A stretch of 64,000 nt of DNA, taken from Gp13-AA77 sp035946575 (GTDB taxonomy: Bacteria > Acidobacteriota > Terriglobia > UBA7540). Position numbers and translations under genes: made by a program. The notes below the pieces were generated by a model. The model saw nothing but the letters and a program-made list of their open reading frames with translations, was not told where the DNA came from and ran no database searches. Below, in pieces: positions 21,026-29,983 of this stretch (the first letter of the stretch is position 1; every line of letters begins with the position of its first letter). Where the stretch lies: assembly GCA_035946575.1 (NCBI GenBank), contig DASYZG010000004.1, positions 12,437-76,436 on the forward strand, given 5' to 3'.

Positions 21026-21242
21026 GGAATTGACGATTTTTTGATGGCTGAGTGACGATTGCGACGCCATCCTGCTGCGGGGCGCTGCCGGCAACCGTCA
21101 GTCTTCAATCGCCAATCTTTCAACTCGTGGGCTGTCCCGTTCGATTCGTTGGCGCGGGCGTTAGGCTTGTTGTCGTGACCACCACCCGCCTAAATAAGGA
21201 AGGGCCGGGGATGGTTGTTACGAAATGGCCGGGACAGCCCAG

Positions 21243-23909
21243 CTAGACGGGCATCGGCTCCATGACCTTCTCGGTCACGAAGGACTCGATCACGTCGCCC
21301 ACCTTGACGTCGCTGAAGTTCTCGAGCGAGATGCCGCACTCCATTCCGGAGCGGACCTCGGCCACGTCTTCCTTGAAACGCCGCAACGAACGCACGCGGC
21401 CTTCGTAGATCACGGCATTGTCGCGCAGCAGGCGGACGCGCGCGTCGCGCGTGAATTTGCCGTCCTGCACGTGACAGCCCGCCACCGTGCCGACCTTGGA
21501 GATCCGGAAGGTGTCGCGCACTTCGGCGTGTCCGACGATCGTCTCCTTCACGGTAACCGCCAGCAGGCCCTGCATGGCTTTCTTGATCTCGTCTGTGACG
21601 TCGTAAATAATCGTGTGCAGGCGGATATCAACCTTTTCCAGTTGCGCCAGCTCCGTCGCCTTGCGCTCGGGGCGCACGCTGAAACCCACAATGACGGCAT
21701 TCGAAGCCGAAGCCAGCAGCACGTCGCCCTCGGTAATGGCGCCGACCCCGGCGTGGATCACCTTGATCTTCACTCGCTCGTTGCTGAGTTTGTTCAGGGT
21801 TTCGACCAGCGCTTCCACGGAGCCCTGTACGTCGCCCTTGATGATCAACGGCAGTTCCTTCACTTCGCCGGCAGCCATCTGTTCGTGCAGTTGTTCGAGC
21901 GTGAGCCGCGCAGTTTTGGCCAGCGCCGCCTCGCGCTGCTTGGCGAGGCGATGAATCGAAATCTGGCGCGCCTTGATGGTGTCCTCGATCACGTAAAGGT
22001 GATCGCCGACCTGCGGCACGTCCTCGAGCCCGAGGATCTCCACCGGCGTCGAAGGCCCGGCATCGGCCACGGGCTGCGCGTGGTCATCGAGCATGGCACG
22101 AACCTTGCCGTAGATGGCGCCCACGATGAAGGCATCGCCAACCTTCAGGGTTCCGCTTTGAACCAGAAGCGTGGCCACCGGACCGCGCCCGCGATCCAGA
22201 CGGCTTTCGAGCACCGTGCCGGACGCGGGCTTGTTGGAGCTCGCCTTCAGTCCCTGCAGGTCCGCAACCAGCAGGATCATTTCGAGCAGAACGTCCAGAT
22301 TCTGGAGCTGCTTGGCGGAGACTTTGACCGTCACCGTGTTGCCGCCCCACTCCTCGGCCATCAGGTCCTGGTCGGCAAGCTGCTTCATTACGCGGTCGGG
22401 CTGGGCGTCGGCTTTGTCGATCTTGTTGATCGCCACCACGATCGGGACCTTGGCGGCGCGGGCGTGATTGATGGCTTCGAGCGTCTGCGGCATCACCCCG
22501 TCATCGGCCGCCACCACGAGCACCACAATGTCGGTCACTTTGGCGCCGCGGGCGCGCATCAAGGTGAAAGCTTCGTGGCCGGGCGTATCGAGAAACACCA
22601 CCTGGCGGCCGTTCACCTGGACACGGTAGGCGCCGATGTGCTGGGTGATTCCGCCGGCTTCGTGCTCGGTTACGTTCGTCTGGCGGATGGCGTCAAGCAG
22701 CGACGTCTTGCCGTGATCGACGTGCCCCATCACGGTGACGACCGGCGCTCGCGCCTGCAAATCCTCCGGGCGGTCGGCCACTTCGAAATCGTGCGTGACC
22801 TCTTCCTCGTAGCTGATGATGGTCGGCTCGGCGCCGAAAGAGCGCGCGATCTCCGCCGCGGTCTGGCTGTCGAGCGTCTGGTTGATGGTGGCGAAGATTC
22901 CTTTATCGAGAAGCTTCTTGATCACTTCCTTGGCGCGCGTCTCGAGCTTCTCGGAAAGCTCTTTGATGGTCACGCCTTCGCTCAGCGTGATCTTGCGGGT
23001 GATGCTGATCGGCTCGGCCGCCGCCTGACGCGCCGTCGGCGGGCCCGGACGCGCCCCGGGCATCGGTCGCGAGACGGGAACGCCGGTGCGGGGACGCGGA
23101 AGCGCGCCGCCTGCGGCGGGCGCCACGCCCGGACGCGTAGCCGTGGGATGGGTCTGGCGATGGTGCTCGCCCGGCCGCCGGACTGTCGCCGGGCGCGCCG
23201 CGCCCTTGCCGATCCCCGGATAGATGGGCTGGCTGGAAGTCCCGGACCGGTTAGCTGCCGGAGCCGCTCCCCGGGCGGCGATCGGTGTGTTTCCTGCCGG
23301 CGCAAGGGGCTTCACGGCACCCGAAACCGCACGCACTCCCGGCACGGTCGGCGCCTGGGGGGTTCGCGCCGCGGGTGCGCCGGCCGTAGCCGTTGGAGCG
23401 GCAGGCTTCGCGGGCAGAACAGCACCCGGCACCGCAGGAATCCCTGCGGGGCGCCGCACTCCCGCCGCTGGCGGCACAGCCGGACCGGCAGCCGCCGGAG
23501 CAGGTTTCTCAGCGGGACGCTGCGCGCCCAGAATTGCCTTGCGCGCGTCCATCTTGATCTGGTCGATGGTGCGCATGGGCGGCGCTTCAGTCTTGGGCAG
23601 CACGATGTGCGGCACAGGCGGACGCGGCGGAACGGGGGCTTGGACGGCGGGCGGCGCGGCGCTCGGTTTTGGAGGTGCCGGGGCAGGCTCCGGCGGAGCG
23701 ACAGGCGCGGCCGGCGCCTTCGGCGCCGCCGGCTGCGGCTGCCCGCCGTTTTGACTGAAATGTTGCCGCACCTGCTCGGCGAGATCATCGTCAAGAGCAC
23801 TGGAATGCGACTTCTTTTCGCCGTGGCCGATCGAAGTCAGATAATCGATCACCACGTTGCTCTTGACCTCAAGCTGACGCGCCAGTTCGTTAATGCGGAT
23901 CTTCGACAT
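21243..23909 (-). CDS. infB: Translation initiation factor IF-2
   Basis: GTPase that brings initiator tRNA to the ribosome; 888 residues. The first 55 hold the IF2-N domain (RINELARQLEVKSNVVIDYL). Residues of about 55-310 are a very Pro/Ala-rich disordered stretch. The GTPase domain starts near 386 with GHVDHGKTS (393-401), then DTPGHEAF and NKIDK. Two beta-barrel domains and a C2 domain complete it. Between nusA and infB there is no ylxR gene, which many bacteria have here. Confidence 0.98.
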   Translation of the reverse strand: MSKIRINELARQLEVKSNVVIDYLTSIGHGEKKSHSSALDDDLAEQVRQHFSQNGGQPQPAAPKAPAAPVAPPEPAPAPPKPSAAPPAVQAPVPPRPPVPHIVLPKTEAPPMRTIDQIKMDARKAILGAQRPAEKPAPAAAGPAVPPAAGVRRPAGIPAVPGAVLPAKPAAPTATAGAPAARTPQAPTVPGVRAVSGAVKPLAPAGNTPIAARGAAPAANRSGTSSQPIYPGIGKGAARPATVRRPGEHHRQTHPTATRPGVAPAAGGALPRPRTGVPVSRPMPGARPGPPTARQAAAEPISITRKITLSEGVTIKELSEKLETRAKEVIKKLLDKGIFATINQTLDSQTAAEIARSFGAEPTIISYEEEVTHDFEVADRPEDLQARAPVVTVMGHVDHGKTSLLDAIRQTNVTEHEAGGITQHIGAYRVQVNGRQVVFLDTPGHEAFTLMRARGAKVTDIVVLVVAADDGVMPQTLEAINHARAAKVPIVVAINKIDKADAQPDRVMKQLADQDLMAEEWGGNTVTVKVSAKQLQNLDVLLEMILLVADLQGLKASSNKPASGTVLESRLDRGRGPVATLLVQSGTLKVGDAFIVGAIYGKVRAMLDDHAQPVADAGPSTPVEILGLEDVPQVGDHLYVIEDTIKARQISIHRLAKQREAALAKTARLTLEQLHEQMAAGEVKELPLIIKGDVQGSVEALVETLNKLSNERVKIKVIHAGVGAITEGDVLLASASNAVIVGFSVRPERKATELAQLEKVDIRLHTIIYDVTDEIKKAMQGLLAVTVKETIVGHAEVRDTFRISKVGTVAGCHVQDGKFTRDARVRLLRDNAVIYEGRVRSLRRFKEDVAEVRSGMECGISLENFSDVKVGDVIESFVTEKVMEPMPV

Positions 23910-23986
23910 CTATCTCCCGTACCTCAAATCCAGCGAACGCCCCCGAGCCCGCTTCAATACAACGTACTCGTACCCGGTGTGGCGGA

Positions 23987-25579
23987 TCACCCCGCAGTGC
24001 TCTCGTCGCCCGGCTCAGCCGCTCTCTCCGCCCTCGATTCGTCCTCTTCGCCTTCGGCGCCGGCTCGAGCGGCGCTCTCCTCGCGCGACCGATCGGTCTC
24101 ACCGGCTTCTGCAACCCTCTCGGCGGTCTCTTCCGATGCTTCCGTGCCGGCCGCCGCTTCCTCCGGCGCGGCGCCGGCCACGCTCTCAGCGCCTTCGGAA
24201 CTCACCATCCCGGTCGCCGCAGCCTCACCTTCGGCTTCAACGGCCACAGCCTCCGCCCCCGGCGCCTCAGCCGCCGCCTCGCCCTGGGCAGCTTCTTCTT
24301 CCTCAGCCGCGGCCTGACCGGCCTCGAAGTAATCCGTTACGACTTTGCGGATGCGTTCCACTGTCTTCTCGCCCACGCCCGGAATCTCGGTGAGTTCGTC
24401 GGGCGTCATGCTGGCGAGTTGCTCCACCGTCTCGATCCCGTGGCTCTGCAGCCGGGCGATGGTCTTGTCACCGAGCCCCGTGAGCTCGACGATGGACGCT
24501 CCGCGGCGCGCCATCTCCGCCATCTGCGTCTCGATTTCCTGGCGCTTCTCTTCCTCGCTCTTGATGTCGATGTGCCAGCCGAGCAGCTTCGCCGCCAGGC
24601 GCACGTTCTGGCCTTTCTTGCCGATGGCGAGCGAGAGCTGGGTGTCGTCGACGATCACTTCCAGCCGCTTCTCCTCCATGTCGACCACGGAAACGTGATT
24701 GATCTTCGCCGGGCTGAGGGCGTTGGCGGCGAATCCCAGCACATCTTCGTTGAACTCGATGATGTCGATCTTCTCGCCCTTCAGCTCGCGGATGATGGAC
24801 TGCACGCGCATGCCCTTCATGCCCACGCAGGCGCCCACGCAATCGACGTCGGGGTCTTTGGAGAAAACGGCCACCTTGGTGCGCTCGCCGGCTTCACGGG
24901 CGATGGCGCGGATCACCACCGTGCCGTCATAGATCTCCGGGACTTCCATTTCAAACAGCCGCTGGACCAGCATGCCGTCGGCGCGCGATACGACCACCTG
25001 CGGCCCGCGCGCTGCCCGGTCCACCAGGGTGATCACGGCGCGCAGCCGGTCCCCTACCTGGTAGGTCTCCAGACGCGACTGCTCGCGGCGCGGCATGCGG
25101 CCCTCGGTGCGCCCGAGGTCCACGATCACGTCTGAGCCTTCGACCCGCTTGACCGTGCAGTTCACCAGCTCCCCGACGCGCTGGTTGTACTCGGTAAAGA
25201 CCGTCTCCCGCTCGGCCTCGCGTACCTTCTGAAAAATTACCTGCTTGGCGGTCTGGGCAGCGACGCGGCCGAGCACGTCGGTGGCCTTGGGAATCCGCAC
25301 CGAGCCTTCGAGTTCAGCCTGTGGATCGATCTTCCGCGCCTGCGCGAGCCCGATCTCGTGCTCGGGGTCCGCCACCTCCTCCACGATCTTCTTCACGGCG
25401 TACACTTCCACCTGGCCGGTTTCTTTGTTGAAGTGCGACTCCAGGTCCTCGACGCTCTTGTAATACTTGCGCGTGGCCACCAGGATGGCGTCTTCAACGG
25501 CCGAGATGATGATCTGGGTATCGATGCCCTTCTCGCGGCTAAGCTGGTCAATCGTCTGGTAAAGAAGACTCGTACCCAT
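23987..25579 (-). CDS. nusA: Transcription termination/antitermination factor NusA
   Basis: RNA polymerase-binding elongation factor of 530 residues. Domains in order: N-terminal RNAP-binding (to about 130), S1 (about 135-200), KH1 and KH2 (about 230-350; VGMKGMRVQSIIRELKGEKI and IGKKGQNVRLAAKL), a helix-hairpin-helix repeat near 370-425 (LTGLGDKTIARL, IPGVGEKTVERI), then an acidic Glu/Ala-rich tail of about 100 residues. The tail is longer than usual. Second gene of the rimP operon. Confidence 0.98.
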   Translation of the reverse strand: MGTSLLYQTIDQLSREKGIDTQIIISAVEDAILVATRKYYKSVEDLESHFNKETGQVEVYAVKKIVEEVADPEHEIGLAQARKIDPQAELEGSVRIPKATDVLGRVAAQTAKQVIFQKVREAERETVFTEYNQRVGELVNCTVKRVEGSDVIVDLGRTEGRMPRREQSRLETYQVGDRLRAVITLVDRAARGPQVVVSRADGMLVQRLFEMEVPEIYDGTVVIRAIAREAGERTKVAVFSKDPDVDCVGACVGMKGMRVQSIIRELKGEKIDIIEFNEDVLGFAANALSPAKINHVSVVDMEEKRLEVIVDDTQLSLAIGKKGQNVRLAAKLLGWHIDIKSEEEKRQEIETQMAEMARRGASIVELTGLGDKTIARLQSHGIETVEQLASMTPDELTEIPGVGEKTVERIRKVVTDYFEAGQAAAEEEEAAQGEAAAEAPGAEAVAVEAEGEAAATGMVSSEGAESVAGAAPEEAAAGTEASEETAERVAEAGETDRSREESAARAGAEGEEDESRAERAAEPGDESTAG

Positions 25580-25625
25580 GTTTCACCTTCCCATTCCCCG
25601 GGAGCGTCACCGACTGCCGATTGGC

Positions 25626-25681
25626 GATTTTCGATTGTCGATTGAACCAGCGCGCGCACCCACAATCGTCAAGCGAAAATC
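25626..25681. repeat. Inverted repeat in the rimP-nusA spacer
   Basis: Arms GATTTTCGATTGTCGATTG (25626-25644) and CAATCGTCAAGCGAAAATC (25663-25681) pair at about 16 of 19 positions with an 18-base loop. The arms are themselves built from a GATTGTC-type tandem repeat. It ends 5 bases from the rimP stop and lies 46 bases upstream of the nusA start, so it would fold in the operon mRNA between the two genes. Confidence 0.65.
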
Positions 25682-25686
25682 GTCAA

Positions 25687-26151
25687 TTACTTCCAGCCTT
25701 CCAGGAGCAGCTTGGTCCTGGAGATGGCTGCGAGATCGAACTCGCGAGTCCCCAACTCCCCGAGATCGAGCCGCATCCGGTCCCCCGCCAGGCCCGCGAG
25801 CCGTCCCTCGAACACTGTCTGGCCGTCCACCGGCTCGCGCAGGATCACGCGCGCCCGCCGGCCCTCGAAGTGCTGGTAATCCTTGGGCTTACGCAGCTCG
25901 CGATCGAGTCCGGGCGAAGAAACCTCCAGCGTGTAATTCGCCGGAAACGGATCCTCGACATCCAGCATGGCGCTCAGCTGCTCGCTCACGCTCTGGCAGT
26001 CGCCGTGACTGATTCCGCCGGCCTTATCGATATAGACCCGCAGGAGGGTATTGGACCGGCCGCCTTTCAGCTCAACATCGACCAGGTACAGACCCTCGGA
26101 GGCGGCCACCCGTTCCGCCATGGATCGTATCGTCTCGAGATCGACAGCCAT
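25687..26151 (-). CDS. rimP: Ribosome maturation factor RimP
   Basis: 30S assembly factor of 154 residues from ATG 26151; a GTG at 26178 is an alternative start. Conserved features are YLVDVELKGG, LRVYIDKAGGISHGDCQSVSEQL and NYTLEVSSPGLDRELRKPKDY, the last being the family's best-known motif. First gene of the rimP-nusA-infB operon. It is preceded by a 115-base leader containing a terminator-like hairpin. Confidence 0.96.
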   Translation of the reverse strand: MAVDLETIRSMAERVAASEGLYLVDVELKGGRSNTLLRVYIDKAGGISHGDCQSVSEQLSAMLDVEDPFPANYTLEVSSPGLDRELRKPKDYQHFEGRRARVILREPVDGQTVFEGRLAGLAGDRMRLDLGELGTREFDLAAISRTKLLLEGWK

Positions 26152-26230
26152 ACCGTTCGGCGAGTCGCGTCCCGACACGTGGCGCGTGACGATTCTGGAT
26201 CGCGCTCCGCCCGCCCCTCAGCGATGTAAC

Positions 26231-26253
26231 AAAAAAGTGGGCTTTCGCCCACT
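26231..26253 (-). terminator. Intrinsic terminator-like hairpin in the rimP-nusA leader
   Basis: Read on the minus strand: perfect 7-bp stem AGTGGGC / GCCCACT closed by a GAAA tetraloop, followed at once by TTTTTTG. This is a textbook factor-independent terminator shape. It sits about 80 bases upstream of the rimP start and about 13 bases after the predicted transcription start. No gene ends nearby on this strand, so it is a candidate attenuator of the nusA operon. Confidence 0.7.
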
Positions 26254-26272
26254 CGGACTCCGCGCCAAAACC

Positions 26273-26301
26273 AGTATACGCGCTGAAGGGTCAAAAAGCA
26301 A
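26273..26301 (-). promoter_or_regulatory. Predicted sigma70-type promoter of the rimP-nusA-infB operon
   Basis: On the minus strand, TTGCTT (26301-26296) and TATACT (26278-26273) are separated by exactly 17 bases. The -10 box has 5 of 6 consensus bases, the -35 box only 3 of 6. The predicted start near 26266 lies just before the terminator-like hairpin. Confidence 0.5.
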
Positions 26302-26413
26302 TCGGCGGGGACAGGTTGTAAGGGTGTCCGGGCCCGGCCAGCGAAGCTCAGCGATTTCAAATGCGCTCAGGGAGATAAGTCCGATCAGCCCGGCGGCGCG
26401 TCTACCCCGTCCT

Positions 26414-26465
26414 GGTAGCGGCGGGTTTACCCCGCCATCGGTGACGGCGTGAAGCCGCCTCCACC
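26414..26465. repeat. GTAGCGGCG-type imperfect inverted repeat
   Basis: Left arm GGTAGCGGCGGGTTTACCCC (then GCC, to 26436) is roughly complementary to the right arm ending CCGCCTCCACC (26445-26465). The same consensus, GTAGCGGCG..TTTAC..CGCC, recurs at 44082-44153. Both copies are near a cluster of the 33-bp motif. Confidence 0.6.
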
Positions 26466-26927
26466 CCAAACTGGCCCATTACGGAATTCTTCTAACGATC
26501 CTCCCCGCAAACGGCCGCGTGCTCTTGTGGCCTCACCAACCCCCGGTGATTCAAACGATGAACCGCGTGTTCCGGAACGCCTTGATAAACGTAAGATCGA
26601 TCATCCGGGGTAGTATACCGGCGTGGAGCGCATCTCTCGGCCATGGCGTTCGGGGAGCCCGATGTCGGCCCTCCCCACGTCGCGAGGTTGTCATGGGCAC
26701 ACAACCAGGCCCATTTTCCGGTTGACTCTGGCCCCGCAGTATGCGATTGTTAATATCGCAATGTCAACTAAGTCCAGCCACGCTCCCGGGGCTGGCAGAC
26801 GAGTCGCTCTCGGACGCGTTCTCCAGCAGCAAACCCTCGCTTTGCCTTTCGGCCCCCAAGTGTGGGGGATGCCCTCTTTCTACGGACGAAGCCGGAATGT
26901 CCTTTGGAATCAATGGCATTTAAAAAC
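26466..26927. other. Gene-free stretch upstream of motif cluster 1
   Basis: About 460 bases with several short open frames but no conserved product, ribosome site or family motif. Together with the motif cluster it separates the nusA operon from the DUF4010 gene; base composition becomes AT-rich after about 26880, unlike the rest of the window. Confidence 0.4.
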
Positions 26928-27194
26928 GAAGCCATTATATTACTGAGAACAGGCGAGTTACAGACAATTTCTAAAAATCATAGCTAACATTCCTATTATC
27001 AGTTGCTTGTAAATTATTGCAGATTGCAAAGCCGTTAGGTTGCTGAAGAGAATCAGCTTATCATCGATCAGCCACTATATTACTGAAACCATGCATGTTA
27101 TCCCTAATAAACCGGCGTCAAATTGAGGTCCGCGCGATGCATTTGCCTCGTCTTTGAGCACAAAACCGTCAGGTTGCTGATTCGGAGCAGTCAC
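26928..27194 (+). repeat. Motif cluster 1: four copies of a 33-bp element
   Basis: Copies start at 26928, 27028, 27068 and 27162. The 19-bp core consensus is AAAGCCRTYAGGTTRYTGA; two copies have TATATTACTGA in the second half. In three of the four, TTA begins exactly 12 bases after the last A of the core (26958, 27058, 27098). Copies 1 and 3 resemble each other, as do 2 and 4, suggesting an old duplication of a unit of about 137 bp. The same element recurs at 43850-43975. I do not recognise it as any named element. Confidence 0.7.
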
Positions 27195-27245
27195 TGATTC
27201 TCTTTGATCTGGAGGTCGATTACCGAGGAGTGGGAAAGCACTGGC

Positions 27246-28517
27246 TCAGCGCAGGACCCAAACCAGGGGCACAAGGCCCGCCAGCGCGAGAACGATCAGC
27301 AGCGCGAGGCTCTGCGCGCCCCCTGACCCGCGCGCAAAGAACCAGGCGTAAATCCCCTTGATCACGTTGTTGCTCGCGGCGGCGATCAGGATGGCAGCCG
27401 ACGCCACCGGAAGGCGCGTCAGCGTCCCGGCAGCCTGCGTCATGCCCATGATGAAGGGATCGACGTCGGTCACACCCATGATGCCGGCAAGCGAGTAGAC
27501 GCCGGCGCGGCCGAGGTAAACCACCGCCAGATGGGTGGCGATCAGCATGGCGATGAATAAGGCGGCGAAAAGAAACGCCGCGGTCATTTCCAGCGGATTC
27601 TGCGGCTGATACTCGCGCTTCACGTCGCCCGAAGTCTCGTCCGGCCGCCGCGACCAGAGCCATCCGGCGCCGGTGGCCGCTCCGGCCAGAACCAGGAACG
27701 GCAAGTCGAGCGCGTTCGCGAGGCCGCGGTTGAACAGGACCAGCAGAACCGCCAGCCGCAGGTACATCACGCCGGAAGCCATGAGCGTGGCGCCGGCGAA
27801 CAGGTGCGGCCGGCGCTCGTGGGCGGCCCGCTTGGCCAGAACCACCGTGGTAAGCGTGGAGGAATAGGCGTCGCCGAGCAGCGCGGCCAGCATCACGCCC
27901 CCGTGCTCGCGCGTAACCTTCTGCAGCACGTAGCTGCCGTACGAGATGGCGCTGACCGCGACCACCACCAGCCAGGTCTTGAACGGATTAATCCGGAAGG
28001 CGCTGTATTCCTGGTTGGGCAGAATGGGCAGAATCACGGCGCTCAGCAGCAGGAACTTGGTGAAGGTGAGGATCTCCTCGGGTGGGAAGCGCTTGGTCAG
28101 GCCTTCGAGCGCCGTCTTGAGTTCGAGCAGCAGAGCGCTGGCAACCGCCAGCGCGGTGGCGATCCAGAAGTGATCGTAGTAGATCAACGCGCCCACGATG
28201 TAGATCGCGAGGCCGGAGAGTTCCGTGGTCACGCCCGCGGTGCTGGCCGAGATCAGCTTGTGCCAGTAGGCGAGCAGCAGGAATCCCCCCACGACGATGA
28301 AGCCAATCGCGACCGGTAGAAGCTGTCCGCCCGAGAGCACCGCCATCGAGTAGGCAATCAGACCGATGATCGGAAACGTCCGCACGCCGCCGAACGTGTA
28401 GCGCTCGGCGCCCGCCTTGTGCTCTTCGCGCTCGAGTCCGACCAGAAAAGAGAGAAAGAGCACCAGCAGGATCTTGACGGCATCGGCCGGCAGCAACTGG
28501 TAGAGTCTGGATAACAT
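27246..28517 (-). CDS. MgtC/SapB-DUF4010 family membrane protein
   Basis: 423-residue inner-membrane protein. The N-terminal part is MgtC/SapB-like (LVGLEREEH, FGGVRTFPIIGL near residues 26-55), and the rest matches the DUF4010 layout, with roughly 11-12 hydrophobic segments and the late ITGVTDVDPF-like signature (here IMGVTDVDPFIMGMTQ). Function is unknown; related MgtC proteins influence Mg homeostasis and ATP synthase, but this longer family is not characterised. It is an isolated gene followed by the motif-rich spacer. Confidence 0.88.
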   Translation of the reverse strand: MLSRLYQLLPADAVKILLVLFLSFLVGLEREEHKAGAERYTFGGVRTFPIIGLIAYSMAVLSGGQLLPVAIGFIVVGGFLLLAYWHKLISASTAGVTTELSGLAIYIVGALIYYDHFWIATALAVASALLLELKTALEGLTKRFPPEEILTFTKFLLLSAVILPILPNQEYSAFRINPFKTWLVVVAVSAISYGSYVLQKVTREHGGVMLAALLGDAYSSTLTTVVLAKRAAHERRPHLFAGATLMASGVMYLRLAVLLVLFNRGLANALDLPFLVLAGAATGAGWLWSRRPDETSGDVKREYQPQNPLEMTAAFLFAALFIAMLIATHLAVVYLGRAGVYSLAGIMGVTDVDPFIMGMTQAAGTLTRLPVASAAILIAAASNNVIKGIYAWFFARGSGGAQSLALLIVLALAGLVPLVWVLR

Positions 28518-28579
28518 GCGGAGCCCCGCGGACGGCGGCCCGGGGCAAGGTCAGTATTCTCGCAGGGTTGGAGGATTGT

Positions 28580-28687
28580 CAACTGGAAGAAGTGGGCCAG
28601 TACGTCAGTGGGCCGGACTGTGTCAGTAAACCAGTTTGTCAGTAAGTCAGATGAAGGTACTGACATACTGAAGTTACTGAACGATCT
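28580..28687. repeat. Degenerate GTCAGTGGGCC/AGTAAGTCAG tandem repeat
   Basis: Spacer made of imperfect units of 8-12 bases around the word CAGT or GTCAGT (CCAGTACGTCAGTGGGCC, GTCAGTAAACCAG, GTCAGTAAGTCAG, ACTGACATACTGAAG). It belongs to the same class as the array at 48858-48958, which uses almost the same words. Confidence 0.7.
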
Positions 28688-29836
28688 TCAAAGGAGCCTA
28701 AAGCTGACTTCCACCCCGACGCGCGTCGCCACGGGCACGCCGTTCCTCAGGCCCGGCTTGAACTTCCAGGTGCGCACGGCTTGGAGGGCTTTCTCGTCGA
28801 GTCCGAGGCCCACCGGCTTCACCACCTGGGCGTCGCGGACGTTACCCTGCTGGTCCACGATGATCTCGACCACGACAACTCCGGAGTACTTCGCTTTGCG
28901 CGCTTCCTCGGAGTACTGCGGATCAGGCGTGTAGATTCCCACCGGCGCCGTGACATTGCCGCCGACATCGTAAACGCCGCCGCCGACTCCGGCTTCGTCG
29001 CCGGGACCGAGCCCGCGTCCATTGCCAGAGCCAACGCCGCCGCCCGATCCGGTGCCGATGCCGCCGCCCGATCCGGATCCATTCGAGGCCATCTGCGCCA
29101 GCGATTTGGGATCGCCGAACTGCGAGTCCGCCATCTGGGGCATCTTGAGGTCCGGCGGACCGATCAGCGTCGGCGTCACGGGGAGCTTCGGCTGGGGAAT
29201 AATCACCTGGGCGACAGGCGGCGTGAACTGCTCCTTGGCGAATTTGGGAATGTGGCCCTGCGAAGGCGGTGTCATGCTGCGATCGCCGCCGCCGCCACCG
29301 CCGCCCGCCTTCTTGGAGTTATGCGGAATATCGGGCAGATACGGCGAGATATCCACCATGGTCATCTGGGTGTGGGGCTTCGGAGGGTGCAGCCATCTCG
29401 CAACCAGGTAGGGTAGCACGAGCGCCGAAAGCACCACCAGGTGGACGAGTAAAGAGTTCAGCCACGATCCTGGCTGTTGCTGGAAATCCTGCCAGATGTC
29501 GGGCACCTCCATCGATTTCGGAAGCAGGTGGAGCTTGCGTCCCGCGCGCAGCAGGTAGTAATGGGAGAGTTCGGGGAACTGCTTGAGCGTGGCCGGCAGA
29601 TCCTGATACCACGCGTGCATCTCCGAGACCGGGAGCGTCGCTTCACCGCGATAATACTCGTAAGGCACAGTGACGCGCGGCTCGCGCCTCAACTGGCGAA
29701 TCTGGTTCCAGAGCGATGAAAATACACTGGGGGATTCGAGCAGCAGGGCTCGATACTCGTTGTCGGGCGCCCTACGCGCCACGGCCCCCGCTTGCAGGTT
29801 CGCTGTGGTCTCGGTGTTCAGGTCTGTTGTGGGCAT
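28688..29836 (-). CDS. TonB-like energy-transducer protein with cytoplasmic N-terminal domain
   Basis: 382 residues from ATG 29836, which follows the ribosome site GCGGAGAG; the frame is open to 29905. A cytoplasmic region of about 124 residues precedes a single membrane segment at 125-148. Then come a Pro-rich and Gly-rich spacer (runs of Gly near 180 and 250-290) and a C-terminal TonB domain at about 297-382 (YTPDPQYSEEARKAKYSGVVVVEIIVD, LQAVRTWKFKPG). Classical TonB has its membrane segment at the very N-terminus, so the extra domain is unusual. No ExbB/ExbD genes adjoin it; its receptor is unknown. Confidence 0.88.
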   Translation of the reverse strand: MPTTDLNTETTANLQAGAVARRAPDNEYRALLLESPSVFSSLWNQIRQLRREPRVTVPYEYYRGEATLPVSEMHAWYQDLPATLKQFPELSHYYLLRAGRKLHLLPKSMEVPDIWQDFQQQPGSWLNSLLVHLVVLSALVLPYLVARWLHPPKPHTQMTMVDISPYLPDIPHNSKKAGGGGGGGDRSMTPPSQGHIPKFAKEQFTPPVAQVIIPQPKLPVTPTLIGPPDLKMPQMADSQFGDPKSLAQMASNGSGSGGGIGTGSGGGVGSGNGRGLGPGDEAGVGGGVYDVGGNVTAPVGIYTPDPQYSEEARKAKYSGVVVVEIIVDQQGNVRDAQVVKPVGLGLDEKALQAVRTWKFKPGLRNGVPVATRVGVEVSFRLL

Positions 29837-29983
29837 CTCTCCGCTATCTCGCAGGCTTGCCGGATCCGGGCCCCATCTCCCTCTACCGAAGATGTTATGC
29901 CGCACAGCGGAGTTGCCTGAAAAATTCGGCTTCCGCCGCCAACCGACACCTCGGGCATTCTAGCACAATCGACGTAGACCGGC

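Noticed and set aside
21225..24317. A 1030-codon open frame on the plus strand opposite infB and nusA
   Set aside because: It is the antisense shadow of two certain genes; GC-rich codon use keeps the frame open. Its sequence has no family pattern.
26492..26704. Small minus-strand frames near 26500-26700, one alternative frame giving ITGG and GHKST resembling a dephospho-CoA kinase P-loop
   Set aside because: The match needs two stop codons to be ignored and ends after about 15 residues; chance is the simpler explanation.
26928..27194. Reading the motif clusters as a CRISPR array
   Set aside because: The repeats are too variable, the spacing is irregular (100, 40, 94 bases), and there are no cas genes in the window.
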